64,000 nucleotides of DNA, from positions 9,798,501-9,862,500 of the forward strand of contig OY992840.1 of assembly GCA_963921425.1 (NCBI GenBank). The letters run 5' to 3'. Below the pieces are notes generated by a model. That model ran no database searches, was not told where the DNA came from, and was given only the letters and a program-made list of their open reading frames with translations. This document shows positions 10,293 through 21,790 of this stretch, one piece after another. This DNA is from Dryas octopetala. Its lineage: Eukaryota > Streptophyta > Magnoliopsida > Rosales > Rosaceae. The position numbers were made by a program, and so were the translations under genes. The stretch's first letter is position 1. Every line of letters starts with the position of its first letter.

Positions 10293-13200
10293 ATGGCCGA
10301 CGAAGCCAAAGCAAAGGGCAACGCCGCCTTCTCCGCCGGCGACTTTAACGGCGCCATCACCCACTTCACGGAGGCCATCAACCTCGCTCCAACCAACCAT
10401 GTCCTCTACTCCAACCGATCCGCCGCCTACGCCTCTTTAAGCAAATACTCCGAAGCCCTAGCCGACGCCAAAAAGACCGTCGAGCTCAAGCCCGATTGGT
10501 CCAAAGGCTACAGCCGCCTCGGCGCGGCTCACCTCGGCTTGGGCCACCACGACGACGCCGTTTCCGCCTACAAAAAGGGCCTCGAAATCGACCCCAACAA
10601 CGACGCCCTTAAATCCGGCTTGGCCGACGCCCAATCCTCCGCGTCTCGCTCACGCGCCGCGCCGCCGCCTCCTAACCCCTTCGGGGATGCGTTCTCGGGT
10701 CCCGAGATGTGGGCCAAGCTCACGGCCGACCCGAGTACCCGGGCGTTTCTTCAGCAGCCCGATTTCGTGAAGATGATGCAGGAGATTCAGAAAAACCCTA
10801 ATAATCTCAATGTCTTTCTGAAAGACCAGAGGGTTATGCAGGCCTTGGGGGTTTTGCTCAACGTGAAACTCCGGGGGAATGCTTCGGATGACGTGGATAT
10901 GCCGGAGTCCCCGCCGGAGCGGAAACGGGCCGCGGAGGCCGAGCCGCCGCAGCAGAAGGAGGAGAAGAGGGCGGAGCCAGAGCCCGAGCCTGAGCCGATG
11001 GAGGTGAACGAGGAGGAGAGCGAGGCGAAGAAGAGGAAGGTCGAGGCCATAAAGGAGAAGGAGGCTGGCAATGTGGCTTACAAGAAAAAGGACTTTGACA
11101 CTGCGATTCAGCACTATACGAAGGCCATGGAGTTGGATGATGAGGACATTTCATACATTATGAATCGCGCGGCAACTTATTTGGAAATGGGTCAGGTATG
11201 CAATGCTTTGTCTTTGTTGTTTGGTTTGAATTGCTTGGTGTTTGCATTCCCAAATTAGTGCAAATGATTGTGCTTTGTTAATGCTGGTACAATTGGCTTT
11301 AAGCTCTTAGTATTAGCATAATTGTCAGTCTAAAGTTTTCTTTGGGCTGTGTTCTTGATAATCTTAGTGGGTTTAGATTAAGTTGCTAATGCAGTAAATC
11401 TTTTATTGTGATAGAATGAACATGCTCAATTTAGAACCCAAATAAAAGAGGGGTTTGGTGTGAGGTAGAGGCTGATCAGAGACTGGCTTGTTGTTAATTT
11501 AGAACACACAAACATTTTAGTTTTGGGGATCTTTCTTGAATATGGAATGATGATTTGCGGTGTATTAAGTGCCTAGATCCCTGTAGAAGTCAAAGAATAA
11601 TTCTTTCAGGGTTTAGGGTTTCATCTTTATTTCCCTGCTCATTCTTCTACATTTCTACTGCTTAGTGCCCAAAAATAGATAAACAAATAAGTTACTTTAG
11701 CCAACCCTCCAATTTTTGGGACCTTTCTTGAATATGTTATAAGGAGTTGTTGTTTCTTAAGTGCCTATATGCTGTAGGAGTCGAGGTAATTCTTTGAGGG
11801 TGGGTTTCAGCTTATATTTCGTGTTGTAACAACTAGTATCCTTGTGTAACTTTGTGCAACAAAGTAGAGTATCCTGAAACTTCTCTTGGCTTCATGTATG
11901 CTCCTTTATTTGGTATTGGTATTATTTTTTTCTATGAATCCATATTTTGGTGTTTTGTCTTTACTCTTTAATCTTCATGTGGTTATACCATGGGCATATC
12001 TTTGCTTTTCCTAGTGGTAAAGATGGAAGTAATATTGTTGAAAGCTATCTGCTTGGCAATCTTGGTATTTGTTAGCTTTTTATGGGTTTTTGATCCAAGT
12101 GTCATTATTATTTATCAGTATGAGGACTGTATTAAAGACTGTGACAAGGCTGTGGAAAGGGGAAGAGAGCTAAGGGCAGACTTTAAGATGATAGCAAAAG
12201 CTTTAACTAGGAAAGGAAATGCCTTGGTGAAGTTAGCAAAATGCTCAAAGGACTTTGACCCTGCAATTGAGATGTTCCAGAAAGCTCTCACAGAGCATCG
12301 CAACCCAGATACTTTGAAGAAATTGAATGATGCTGAGAAAGCGAAGAAGGAACTAGTGCAACAAGAGTATTTTGATCCAAAGTTAGCTGATGAGGAGCGT
12401 GAGAAAGGTAAGCATATTTTATTCATGTGCTCTTACCTTCAAAAACATTGAAACTCTTATGATGCCTGCTTTGTGCATGTTGTTATGCACGCTCTCTCCC
12501 TCTCTCTCATATCTCTATGCATGAGTTGCCTCAGTTCGATTTTGGTGGAACCAAGGGCTCCGATACACCATGCTGCTACTTATGTTTTTCAAATTTAATA
12601 CTTGCAAGCACTTTATTTGTGTCCATGTGAAAGTGGGGTTGTACTTCTGTCTGATTAAAAAGTTGTGGGGAAGGTGTTGGTTCTGCCTGAATTGAGTGTT
12701 TGCCTGACGCATATTTTAATTCTTTCCCTTCTGTATTGCTTGATTGCTTAATCATTGGGGCCAATGATGTGCAGGCAATGAATATTTCAAGCAGCAAAAG
12801 TACCCAGAAGCCATTAGGCATTACACAGAATCTCTGAGAAGGAACCCAAATGATCCGAGGGTGAGAATACCTCCAATGTCCTTATAGTTGATTGCCCAAA
12901 ATTCCAAATGCTTTTAATATTATCTGATGTGTGGTGGAACTTCCCAAATGGGCACTGTTTTACAGGCATATAGTAATAGAGCTGCTTGCTATACAAAACT
13001 GGGAGCTATGCCTGAGGGATTGAAGGATGCAGAGAAGTGCATTGAACTTGATCCAACCTTTTCAAAGGGTTATACCAGGAAAGGTGCTGTCCAGTTTTTC
13101 ATGAGAGAATATGAAAAAGCTATGGAAACATATCAGGAAGGGTTGAAACATGATCCTAACAACCAGGAATTGCTTGATGGTGTGCGAAGGTGGGTTACAT

Positions 13201-13738
13201 AAATAGAGTTTGTTGTGTACAGCAAATTATTTAGGGTTTAGGCGTGTGCCCCTGTGAAAACATGCCTAATAGTTGAAAGCTTAATTTATTACCACTCGAA
13301 ATGTATTGCAGATGTGTACAGCAAATTAACAAAGCTAGCCGTGGGGATCTGAGTCCCGATGAATTGAAGGAGAGACAGGTGTGACTTTTTGAACATTCTT
13401 TTAAGAATGATGTCTTGAAATTGGCATGTGGTATTGACTTGGTTGTTGTTTCTTGCAGGCTAAAGGGATGCAGGACCCAGAAATCCAGAATATCCTCTCA
13501 GATCCTGTCATGAGACAGGTGAGCATAATTTAGAACTTTTGTTGTTGAGGGTAACTTGCTATTTCAGTTTTATTTTTATGTGTTGTATGAGAGGGCTCAA
13601 AGGTTTTTGGGGGGATGTGGGCAGGTGTTGATTGATTTCCAGGAAAATCCCAAGGCAGCTCAGGAACACTCGAAGAACCCAATGGTGATGAACAAGATCC
13701 AGAAGCTGGTCAGTGCGGGAATTGTCCAGATTAAGTGA
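10293..13738 (+). CDS. HOP: Hsp70-Hsp90 organizing protein (HOP/STI1 co-chaperone)
   Basis: Seven exons: 10293-11195, 12119-12407, 12775-12860, 12966-13189, 13312-13378, 13459-13518 and 13625-13738. All have GT-AG borders with matching phases and give 580 residues. HOP passes clients from Hsp70 to Hsp90 in the cytosol. TPR1 spans about 2-105 with the carboxylate-clamp residues Lys6, Asn10, Asn41, Lys71 and Arg75, which would hold an EEVD tail. DP1 spans about 138-195. An acidic/Pro-Glu linker and the basic patch KKRK (246-249, possible nuclear signal) follow, then TPR2A and TPR2B, and a C-terminal DP2 (PEIQNILSDPVMRQ to GIVQIK). The start at 10293 follows a CT-rich leader and gives the family N-terminus MADEAKAKGN; in-frame codons upstream are leader. 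Length matches plant HOPs. No defects seen. Confidence 0.96.
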
Positions 13739-14367
13739 ACGACTAAAGGGAAGATTCAATCGCATAAACAAGAAGTTTTTGCTGAATCAAATTGTAATCT
13801 CCAATGTCCATTTGAGTCATTAGTCCAGTACTTCCCAGTTTGGAAAATTTTGAGATGATGTATTGCTTTGATATTAGTGTGGACGTTTTTAATGAGCCTC
13901 TCTCTCTCTCCATGCATGCACAGCACTGTGAGCACATTCAATCATAATTTTATGGATGGAATTCGGGGAGGATGTGGGAAATTCTGGTATACAATGCAAT
14001 ACCTAAATAGAAGTGATTACATGATATTATGAAGGAGACGTGAGATGATGCCTTGTTTGGCCAAAAGGTTGAATGTGATTAGCACGATTACTACAGTTTA
14101 AGTAAGATGGTTTTTGTTTCTGTGGATGAGACTTGAGATTGCGAGAGGCACCATCCGAAGGATTTTTCTAGGAAGGTTCTCACTTCAGAGAGTAAATTAC
14201 GGTCGGTTTTGTCCTTTTTAGAGGAAAATTACTATAATTCTTCAATTGAATTATCTTTTTGGGTACATAAGGGGAAAAAAAAAGAACCCTCATTTGCTTG
14301 TACCATGAATACTAAACTGGAAAGAATTATTAATTATGATGCTTACTCATCATAGAGGAAAACAAAA
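13739..14367. other. Tail-to-tail spacer between HOP and the EF-G locus
   Basis: The 3' ends of the two genes face each other across about 630 bp. It holds the HOP 3' untranslated region (TC repeat near 13900) and nothing coding. Confidence 0.6.
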
Positions 14368-14602
14368 TCAAGCAGCAACTTCTTCCTCCTTAGCAGCAAG
14401 CTGGTTCTGAACGTGCTGAGGAACAACATCAAACCTAGCTAATTGCATGGTGTAGGATGCACGACCTTTTGTCATGCCCCGGAGTGTACTAACATATTGG
14501 AACATCTCAGCAAGAGGAACCAGTGCATCAACCACCTGCATTAATCCAACACAACACCATTAGACCCAAAAAGCAGAAACATTGGAACAGTCATTTAAGT
14601 AT

Positions 14603-15100
14603 GGCTTATTCACACCATTGCCCCATGTGAGATACACTTTTTTTCACTTTGCCCTCTGAAACTTAAATCCTCTCAGTTTGCCACCTGAACTTCACACAGT
14701 TGTTGCAAAAGATCCTATGCCGTCAATTCTGTCAATTTTTCCGTTAAAATAGCTAACGTGACACCTATATGGCATGGGTGAGACCCTTTTCTAGTTATGT
14801 AAGATCCATGTGGACAAAAAAAATTATAAAAAATTGACATGGATCTTATTATTTTTTAGTTTAAAAATTGTTTTTTTTTTTTTTTTGTTCACATAGATTT
14901 TACATAACTAAAAAAGGGTCTCACTCATGCCATATAGGTGCCACGTCAGCTATTTTAACGGAAAAATTGACAGAGTTGTCGGCATAGGGTCTTTTGCAAC
15001 AAGTGTGTGAAGTTCAGGTGACAAACTGAGAAGATTTAAGTTTCAGGGGGTAAAGTGAAAAAAAGTGTATCTCACAGGGGACAATGGTGTGAATAAGCCT
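14603..15100. mobile_element. 498-bp fold-back MITE in the last intron of the EF-G locus
   Basis: The ends GGCTTATTCACACCATTG and its reverse complement begin inverted arms of about 220 bp each that pair almost throughout. They are flanked by identical TTTAAGTAT at 14594-14602 and 15101-15109 (9 bp). Element type is MULE-like by duplication length. It lies in the intron 15277-14536, on either strand. Confidence 0.85.
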
Positions 15101-15807
15101 TTTAAGTATTGAACCGAGTTTTATCTATTGTTATTAACAGGTTTTCAGCATCACTCAGTAATCCTAAGGAGGAATGTACATGCTTATCATCATTGTAACA
15201 TGGTCTCTTGCGATTCAGATGTAACTGCATATAGGCAAATAATAGCTCTCTATTCTATCATGATTCTGTGGACATACCTTGAGACCACCAGGTTTGTCGC
15301 TAAAGCTGTTGATCTGACCTCTCCTCGAGTTAAGATCACCAATGACATCTCCCAGATGTTCTTCAGGTGTAACAACTTCAACTTTCATTATTGGCTCAAG
15401 CATTTTTGGGGCAGCTTTCTTTATCCCCTCCCGGAAAGCACCTCTGGCTGCCAACTGGAATGCCAAGACACTTGAGTCAACATCATGGTAAGAACCATCT
15501 ACTAGTACAGCACGGACATCGACGACAGGAAATCCTGCAAGCACACCATTACTCATACACTCCTCTAACCCTTTCATCACCCCGGGGATGTATTCTCTTG
15601 GCACCGCACCTCCCTTGATTTCACTCTTGAACTCGTATCCATTACCAGGCTCCATGGGTTCAAACCGTACAGTGATATCAGCAAACTGACCTTGTCCGCC
15701 AGATTGTTTCTTGTACACATACTTCACTTCTGAGACCTTGGAGATGCTTTCCCGGTAGTTTACTTGGGGTGCTCCAACATTTGCTTCCACCTGCAAAGAT
15801 CAAGCAT

Positions 15808-15977
15808 CCCCAGTTATGAAGATTCAAATCAACAGTACATCCAAGCATTTGATTCTTTGAAAATTCTCAAGAAACTATACAATTAACAAATTCCCAGTTA
15901 TGAAAATTCAAATCAACAATACATCCAAGCATTTGACTCTTTGAAAATTCTCAAGAAACTATACACTTAACAAATTT
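15808..15977. repeat. 85-bp tandem duplication in the EF-G intron
   Basis: The units 15808-15892 and 15893-15977 both start CCCAGTTATGA and end AACAAATT, with few differences. They lie in the intron between the exons at 15790 and 16551. Confidence 0.9.
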
Positions 15978-16101
15978 CAAGTGAAATCTAGAAATGATAA
16001 TAATAAAACTATCAATCAGTCTGAAAACAGAAGAAAATTTTAGCAGAAAAAGTTACTCTTTGATGATCCAGCCATAGTGATTAACCACTCAAGAGTAACT
16101 T

Positions 16102-16103
<2 letters not shown>

Positions 16104-16171
<68 letters not shown>

Positions 16172-16172
16172 T
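16104..16172. repeat. (CT)n(TA)n compound microsatellite
   Basis: About 23 CT units run into about 10 TA units inside the same EF-G intron. Likely length-polymorphic. Confidence 0.9.
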
Positions 16173-18552
16173 GTTGACCAGGAAAATGGCACTGCATGAA
16201 TATACATGATTTCACCTTATCAATGACCTTAATTGCCAATTAGATAATATAATATGTTAGATGGTGTAGCAGGAGAGAATCACTTCTATGTGCAACCTGG
16301 TTTCACAACTCAAAATGGTGGATAAATGCTCGAATCTGTATGTAGGTGAATACTATCTTTATATGGACATATATGTATATATATATATAAGATACATGCA
16401 TGAGCATTGTTGAGAGTAATAATCCAGAAGATGACAACATGAGAGGTATAGAGCGCCAATAAAAATAGCATTTCTAACATCTTTTATGCTGGAAGGTAAA
16501 AGATCAGATACAAAATTGACAATCAGAAACAAAGAGTAGCAGATATAGACCTTGAATTCCCTCTTGAGCCGATCAACAATAATCTCAAGATGCAATTCTC
16601 CCATTCCTTCAATCACTGTCTGATTGATCTCTTCATCCCGTGAGAAGTGGAAAGAAGGATCTTCCTGAGCCAGCTTAACCAAACCAGCTCCCATCTTATC
16701 AACATCAGCTTTAGTTTTGGGTTCAATTGCCACCTTAATCACAGGATCAGGGAAGTCCATTCGTTCAAGCACAATAGGATGCTCAGGGTCACTCAATGTT
16801 TCACCTGTAACGGTATCTTTTAGACCTGCAAGTGCAACAATATCACCAGCTAAAGCTACCTTAACATCCTCCCTACTGTTTGCATGCATTTCTAGAAGTC
16901 TACCAATCCTCTCCTTTTTCCCCTTGTTTGCATTCAGTACATATGACCCAGCAGTTAGCTTTCCTGCATAGATTCTCACAAATGTAAGGGATCCCACAAA
17001 TGGGTCGCTCATGATCTTAAATGCTAGCCCAGCAAATGGTTCGTCATCACTTGCAGCCCTTTCAACTATCACTTCTGGGTTATCTGCATCAGTCCCCTTC
17101 ATTGGTGGCACGTCAAGTGGTGAAGGCAAATAATCCATGACAGCATCAAGCAATGGTTGAACACCCTTATTCTTAAAAGCTGAGCCACATAATACTGGCA
17201 CAAAACTATTTGAGATGGTTCCCTTCCTAATTAATTTCTTAATTGTATCCTCATCCGGTTCAACTCCTTCTAGATAGCCCTCCATAGCTTCATCATCTAA
17301 CTCAACTATGTTTTCTATCATCTCCGCCCTGTATTGTTGAGCCAGCTCCTGAAGATCAGATGGAATATCCTCATACACAAATTTTGCACCCAACTCTTCT
17401 CCAGTTCAAAGTATAGCTTTCATCCTCACAAGATCAATAACTCCTTTAAAATTATCTTCTGCACCAACTGGAATTTGAATAACAAGTGGTTTGGCACCCA
17501 AATTTGTCACTATCATGTCTCTTGTTCGGAAAAAGTTTGCGCCAAGACAATCCATTTTATTGACAAAGCAAATCCTGGGCACCCCATATTTATCAGCTTG
17601 TCTCCACACAGTTTCAGATTGAGGTTCCACACCAGCAACACTGTCAAACAAACATATAGCGCCATCCAGTACCCTGAGAGCCCTTTCCACTTCAAGAGTG
17701 AAGTCAACATGGCCCGGAGTATCAATAATGTTAATCCTGTGTTTGTCCCAAAATGTTGTAGTTGCAGCAGAAGTTATGGTAATGCCTCTTTCCTGTTCCT
17801 GCTCCATCCAGTCCATAGTTGCTGTTCCTTCGTGTACCTCCCCGATTTTATAGTTTTGTCCGGTATAATACAAAATTCGTTCCGTTGTAGTAGTCTTCCC
17901 CGCATCTATGTGAGCCATAATTCCAATGTTGCGATAATCCTCTAACGATCCTCTAACGGTACTGTACGCTTTCCATCTGGCATAAAGAACAATGAAATAA
18001 AATGAATCCAACTCTGCTATGCTAGTTGTTAAGCTAATATTGGTACAAATATTAATAGTAAACTGAAAAACACAGAAGCATAGAGAATTTCCAGGTAAAA
18101 TTATAAAGTCAGTTAAAGAATCTCCTAAAATATATATTATTAAGGCACACCATTCGGTTATAACTTGGAAAGATAGAAAGGCATTACCAATTGTGTTCCC
18201 TAGCATCAAAAGAGGTAAAGGACCATATAGAGGCTAACTCTTAGAATTGTTGAGAATTTCGAATTCCTATCATTAATCAGTGCAAAAACAGCTTTAGCAT
18301 ACCCCTACTTTGACAAAGAAGGCCTGTTGGCTCTGTCCTTCATGCAGAGTATAAGACTGCAACTGTTTCGATACACACAACAAGATTATGGGGAGCCAAA
18401 CCCAATTTCACAAATCTCTCTTTGATTGTCTCTTTTGATTTTGAGGACGAAACCATGTGGCACATGATCACCAAAGGGGCTTTTGTGAAGTTGGGCAAAT
18501 GGGTTCTTTGATCAGCTTCACTAGTGCTTCCAAAGCTCCTTCAATCTCAGCC

Positions 18553-18652
18553 AAAGCTCTTTCTATAGGCAGCCACAAAAACTTGAGCAACGCGCGTTAG
18601 AGGGCTGCCTCCTGGCAGTCTATGCCTGTATAGAGGGGTACCAACAAAGAAT
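18553..18652 (-). pseudogene. Fragment of an NPF (NRT1/PTR) transporter in EF-G intron 1
   Basis: On the minus strand one frame reads [20 protein letters not shown] and continues [11 protein letters not shown]. This is the hallmark of plant nitrate/peptide (NPF) transporters, where a membrane helix meets the central loop. The frame closes soon after and is shifted before, so it is a dead relic. Flanking sequence (about 18280-18720) may hold more of the same gene. It shares orientation with the host locus. Confidence 0.7.
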
Positions 18653-19605
18653 ACCACATTCGATATGCCATAGCAACTGCCAGTGACCCAAAGGCATTAA
18701 AAATGGGACATTACATTGCGGGATTTTGTCAGAGAAGCTGACCGTATACACACACAACATATATGTCTGTAGAGATTTTCTTTTTGTGTTTCTGTTTGTT
18801 TATTTATTCCTGCCAATTATCTTGTGCACTGATTTATGTAGGTGACACCATCGAAGTCCTCGAAGTCAACACTTGAACTACACCCAACAAATGGAAGCCA
18901 ATCTCATATCCATAGGACATTCAATTATCTTCCTTCAATAAACCTAAACTAAATTACAAGTTTAGAGCATATTAGGAATACAGTAAGCTAAGCTACTTCT
19001 ACCCAGGTTGCAAATTGACAGTGAATGTTTGGTGAAGTAGATAACTATGGACTACAGAAACGATATCTTATCAAAAACTCATATTAGAATACCAAAATCC
19101 TAAACAAAAAGGTAGGTTTAATTATTATAGTTAAAAGTACCATTATTTGTGTTATAAATATTCAGTTTGATTAACTTTAAATAAGAACCAAACCAAAATG
19201 AACATATTTCATGCAAGAGACTAATTGCCCATCAAACTCACAGAACAATCCAAATTCAACAATTTGAGCAAATGGGTATCCAGAAAAAACTTCAAAGAAC
19301 AAAAATTCAACAAGAAAGTAGCAGTTAAACCATAGCGAGATAAAGAATAGAAAGAGAAAATGACCATCAGCAGCCATAGCGAAAACAGAGAGATTTCTTC
19401 GGCTCTGTTGGCGTAAGTTTGAGAGCTTTGAAGAGTTTGAGCTGAGACGCACATTCCCAAAGAAGTAGGAAAGCGAAGATGAGGTGAGAGAAGAAGAAGG
19501 TAGAGGACGAAGACCCAGAAAGCGAGCTGGAGAGAGAAGGATGGTTGGCCGTCTTTGAGGCCCATTGAAGCTGAAACTGTACACTCTCACTGACTCTGTA
19601 GCCAT

Positions 19606-20266
19606 TTTTGTTAGCTGTGTGTGTGGGAGAGAGAGTCAGAGTTCGTGGGGGGTTTTGGCGCTCTATCTGATATGACCCGTTATGGATTGTGGTGGCGTGG
19701 AGTTTTGGGGATAACGAGAAACCAAGTGGTGCTTGTGACTTGTGAGATGTTGCTTCATAAATATGGAAAAGAAAAGCACATACAGTTTTATCTGGTGGAG
19801 AAGAGGGTTCCAACTTCCCAACTTCTTAGAAAAATATTATTAGACAAATATTTAGTTGATCATTACTTATTTAGTAAAGCTTTTACATTTTAATTTTTAT
19901 CAATTTTTAAACATAGACGGTAGATGTTGAAAAATCCCATTTCAGACTTTGCAATGTTAAAATTGGTGGACATAATGACCATTAGGGGTATTTTTCTTTT
20001 CTTATTTTTTTTTTAATTAAAGCTAAGTTATGATTTTAGTTTTTGTAGTTTGAGTTATTTTTATCTTGGTTCTTATAGTTTAGATTATTTTTTATTTAGA
20101 AACCTGTACTTTAGACTATTTTTCACTTTGAACTTATTTATTTATGTGCTGCTGTTACCAAGATACCTTGATTTGAAAATTTTTAAAATACATGAATTAG
20201 ATTGACAAAATTAAAACATAAAAACCAAAGTGAAAATAAATGTTCCAAATTACAAAGAATAAAATT
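19606..20266. other. Upstream region of the EF-G locus
   Basis: GC-richer up to about 19800, then AT-rich. No gene seen. It and the next MITE separate the divergent EF-G and NDC1 genes. Confidence 0.5.
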
Positions 20267-20798
20267 GAGTTATTTATACTTACACACTTTGAGATTTATC
20301 GTTTTTTCATATACACATTCTGGGGTTTAAAAAATTACACATACACCCCTGATGTTTCAAAATTGTTACATATAACCCCTTATAAGAGAAAATAATAAAT
20401 TAACAAAGAAAAAAATATTTGTATTGAGGTTGAACCTTACACCTTGAGTAATCTTATTAGGTCATTTCACTCCTTAGCATATCTTTTTGCATATCTTCTC
20501 ATCATTTTTGTCTCACTATAAGGGATTATATGCAACAGTTTTAAAACCTCAGGAGGTGTATGTGTAATTGAATATTTTTTGCTCATTATCAGACAATCAT
20601 CGTGGGTTTTTATGATCCCATAAAGAATCAAATTTATTTAAATGTTCCTGCTATTCTATATTTCCTTGAAAAATGTGCTCAACCTACAAGAACTGTCTAT
20701 GATATTTCAAAAAAGGTGGGGGTTTTTACTTTTAAAATCTTAGGGGGAGTATATGTGAAAAGATGATAAACCTCAGGAATGTAAGTGTAAATAACTCA
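20267..20798. mobile_element. MULE-type MITE, 532 bp, same family as the one at 29584
   Basis: The ends GAGTTATTTATACTTACAC and (inverted) GAGTTATTTACACTTACA are flanked by 9-bp AATAAAATT at 20258-20266 and 20799-20807. Subterminal blocks (ACACATACACCCC, ATATAACCCCTTA) match the 29584-29955 copy. This copy holds an extra stretch at about 20575-20730. Confidence 0.85.
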
Positions 20799-21171
20799 AA
20801 TAAAATTATAATATTGCATTATTTTCTGCACAGTGCACGAGAAGAGAAACTATAATTTTTCCCAAAATTTCTAGCCTTGAAGAATGAAAACGGCTGTGAA
20901 GCTGCCACGTAGCTTACAATTTATATCATGGGCCCATGCAAACTGGAAGCTTGGAGCAGTACACGTCTTCATCACATTCATGTCTTCCAGAAGCCCATAC
21001 CCATCTAAGCCCAACCCATCAACCCACCCTCCTCTTCCCCTGTCCCCTTTCTTCGTAGCCTCAGCAACCCACTCTCTTCCCTTCTATCTTCTTCTTCTTC
21101 AATTCTTGTTGGGTTCTTGTTCAGTTGCTTCGTTTTTTGCTGTGATGACTTAACCCCATTACCCAGAAAAG

Positions 21172-21780
21172 GTATTTATTAATCTCCTTTTTTTCTTGTA
21201 AACTTGTTTTTTAGTTTTCTTGTTTGCTGTGTTGAGTTTGGTTGCTTGGTTCCGTTTATTCTTTTGCAGCCATAAATAGAATTTTGGTGATATTACATTT
21301 GGTCTTGTAGTCACTTATTTTGGGGCTGCTTTATTGCTATTAGAGGATTGATAATATGCTATTATGGTGCATTTTCTATTTTCTTATAATGGTGGACTAT
21401 GTGCCAGTGTTGTTGTTTTCTTACTAATCTGCTATAGGCTGCATTTTCTATTTTCTGATAATGATTTGGTTTAGTTATCTGCTTATGTATTGCAGTTTTC
21501 ATTCTAATAGCATATTAGTAATATGTATTTAGTGAGGTTATTTTGGTGCATTTGGTTGATGTATGAATATCATAGGTTTAGGGTTGATTTCAGTGATTAA
21601 CATGTGCTCTTTTTCACTTCTAGTTTGGCAACTTATATTATTTTCTTTTCTTTCCAGAGTAATTCATGTTAATATCTATGTGGTTTTGACATAGTGATAT
21701 CAACGGATATCTCTATTGTAAAATTATGGAGATAGAAAATGGGAAGTTCAGCTGGCTCCTCTCTTTTTGATTTATTACAG
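21172..21780 (+). other. Intron in the 5' untranslated region of NDC1
   Basis: Donor AAAAG/GTATTT and acceptor TTTATTACAG/AT lie 10 bp ahead of the NDC1 start codon. The upstream leader exon would begin somewhere after about 20990. A 89-codon upstream ORF (20884-21153) overlaps it and has no recognisable motif. Confidence 0.65.
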
Positions 21781-21790
21781 ATAAACTATC

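Larger units (their letters stand above)
14368..19605 (-). pseudogene. Chloroplast translation elongation factor G, apparently disabled
   Basis: Plastid EF-G is the GTPase that moves tRNA and mRNA through the plastid ribosome. Exons 19605-19365 (transit peptide, MATESVRVYS to AMAAD), 17976-16551, 15790-15278 and 14535-14368 (ends EEEVAA-TGA) cover the whole protein. Visible motifs: P-loop [34 protein letters not shown] and the domain IV/V blocks. Three oddities stand out. A perfect 11-bp tandem duplication at 17937-17958 shifts the frame just before DYRNIGI. An in-frame TGA at 17408-17406 stands where relatives have Trp ([12 protein letters not shown]). The G4 motif reads NKMDC instead of NKMDR. 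Everything else is conserved, so decay is recent, or the sequence has errors. An alternative acceptor (TTAG/AGGATTAT) could restore frame past the duplication, but not the TGA. The Arabidopsis counterpart is SCO1. Confidence 0.85.

Noticed and set aside
10650-11154. Minus-strand ORFs of up to 154 codons over HOP exon 1
   Set aside because: Shadows of the GC-rich HOP coding frame.
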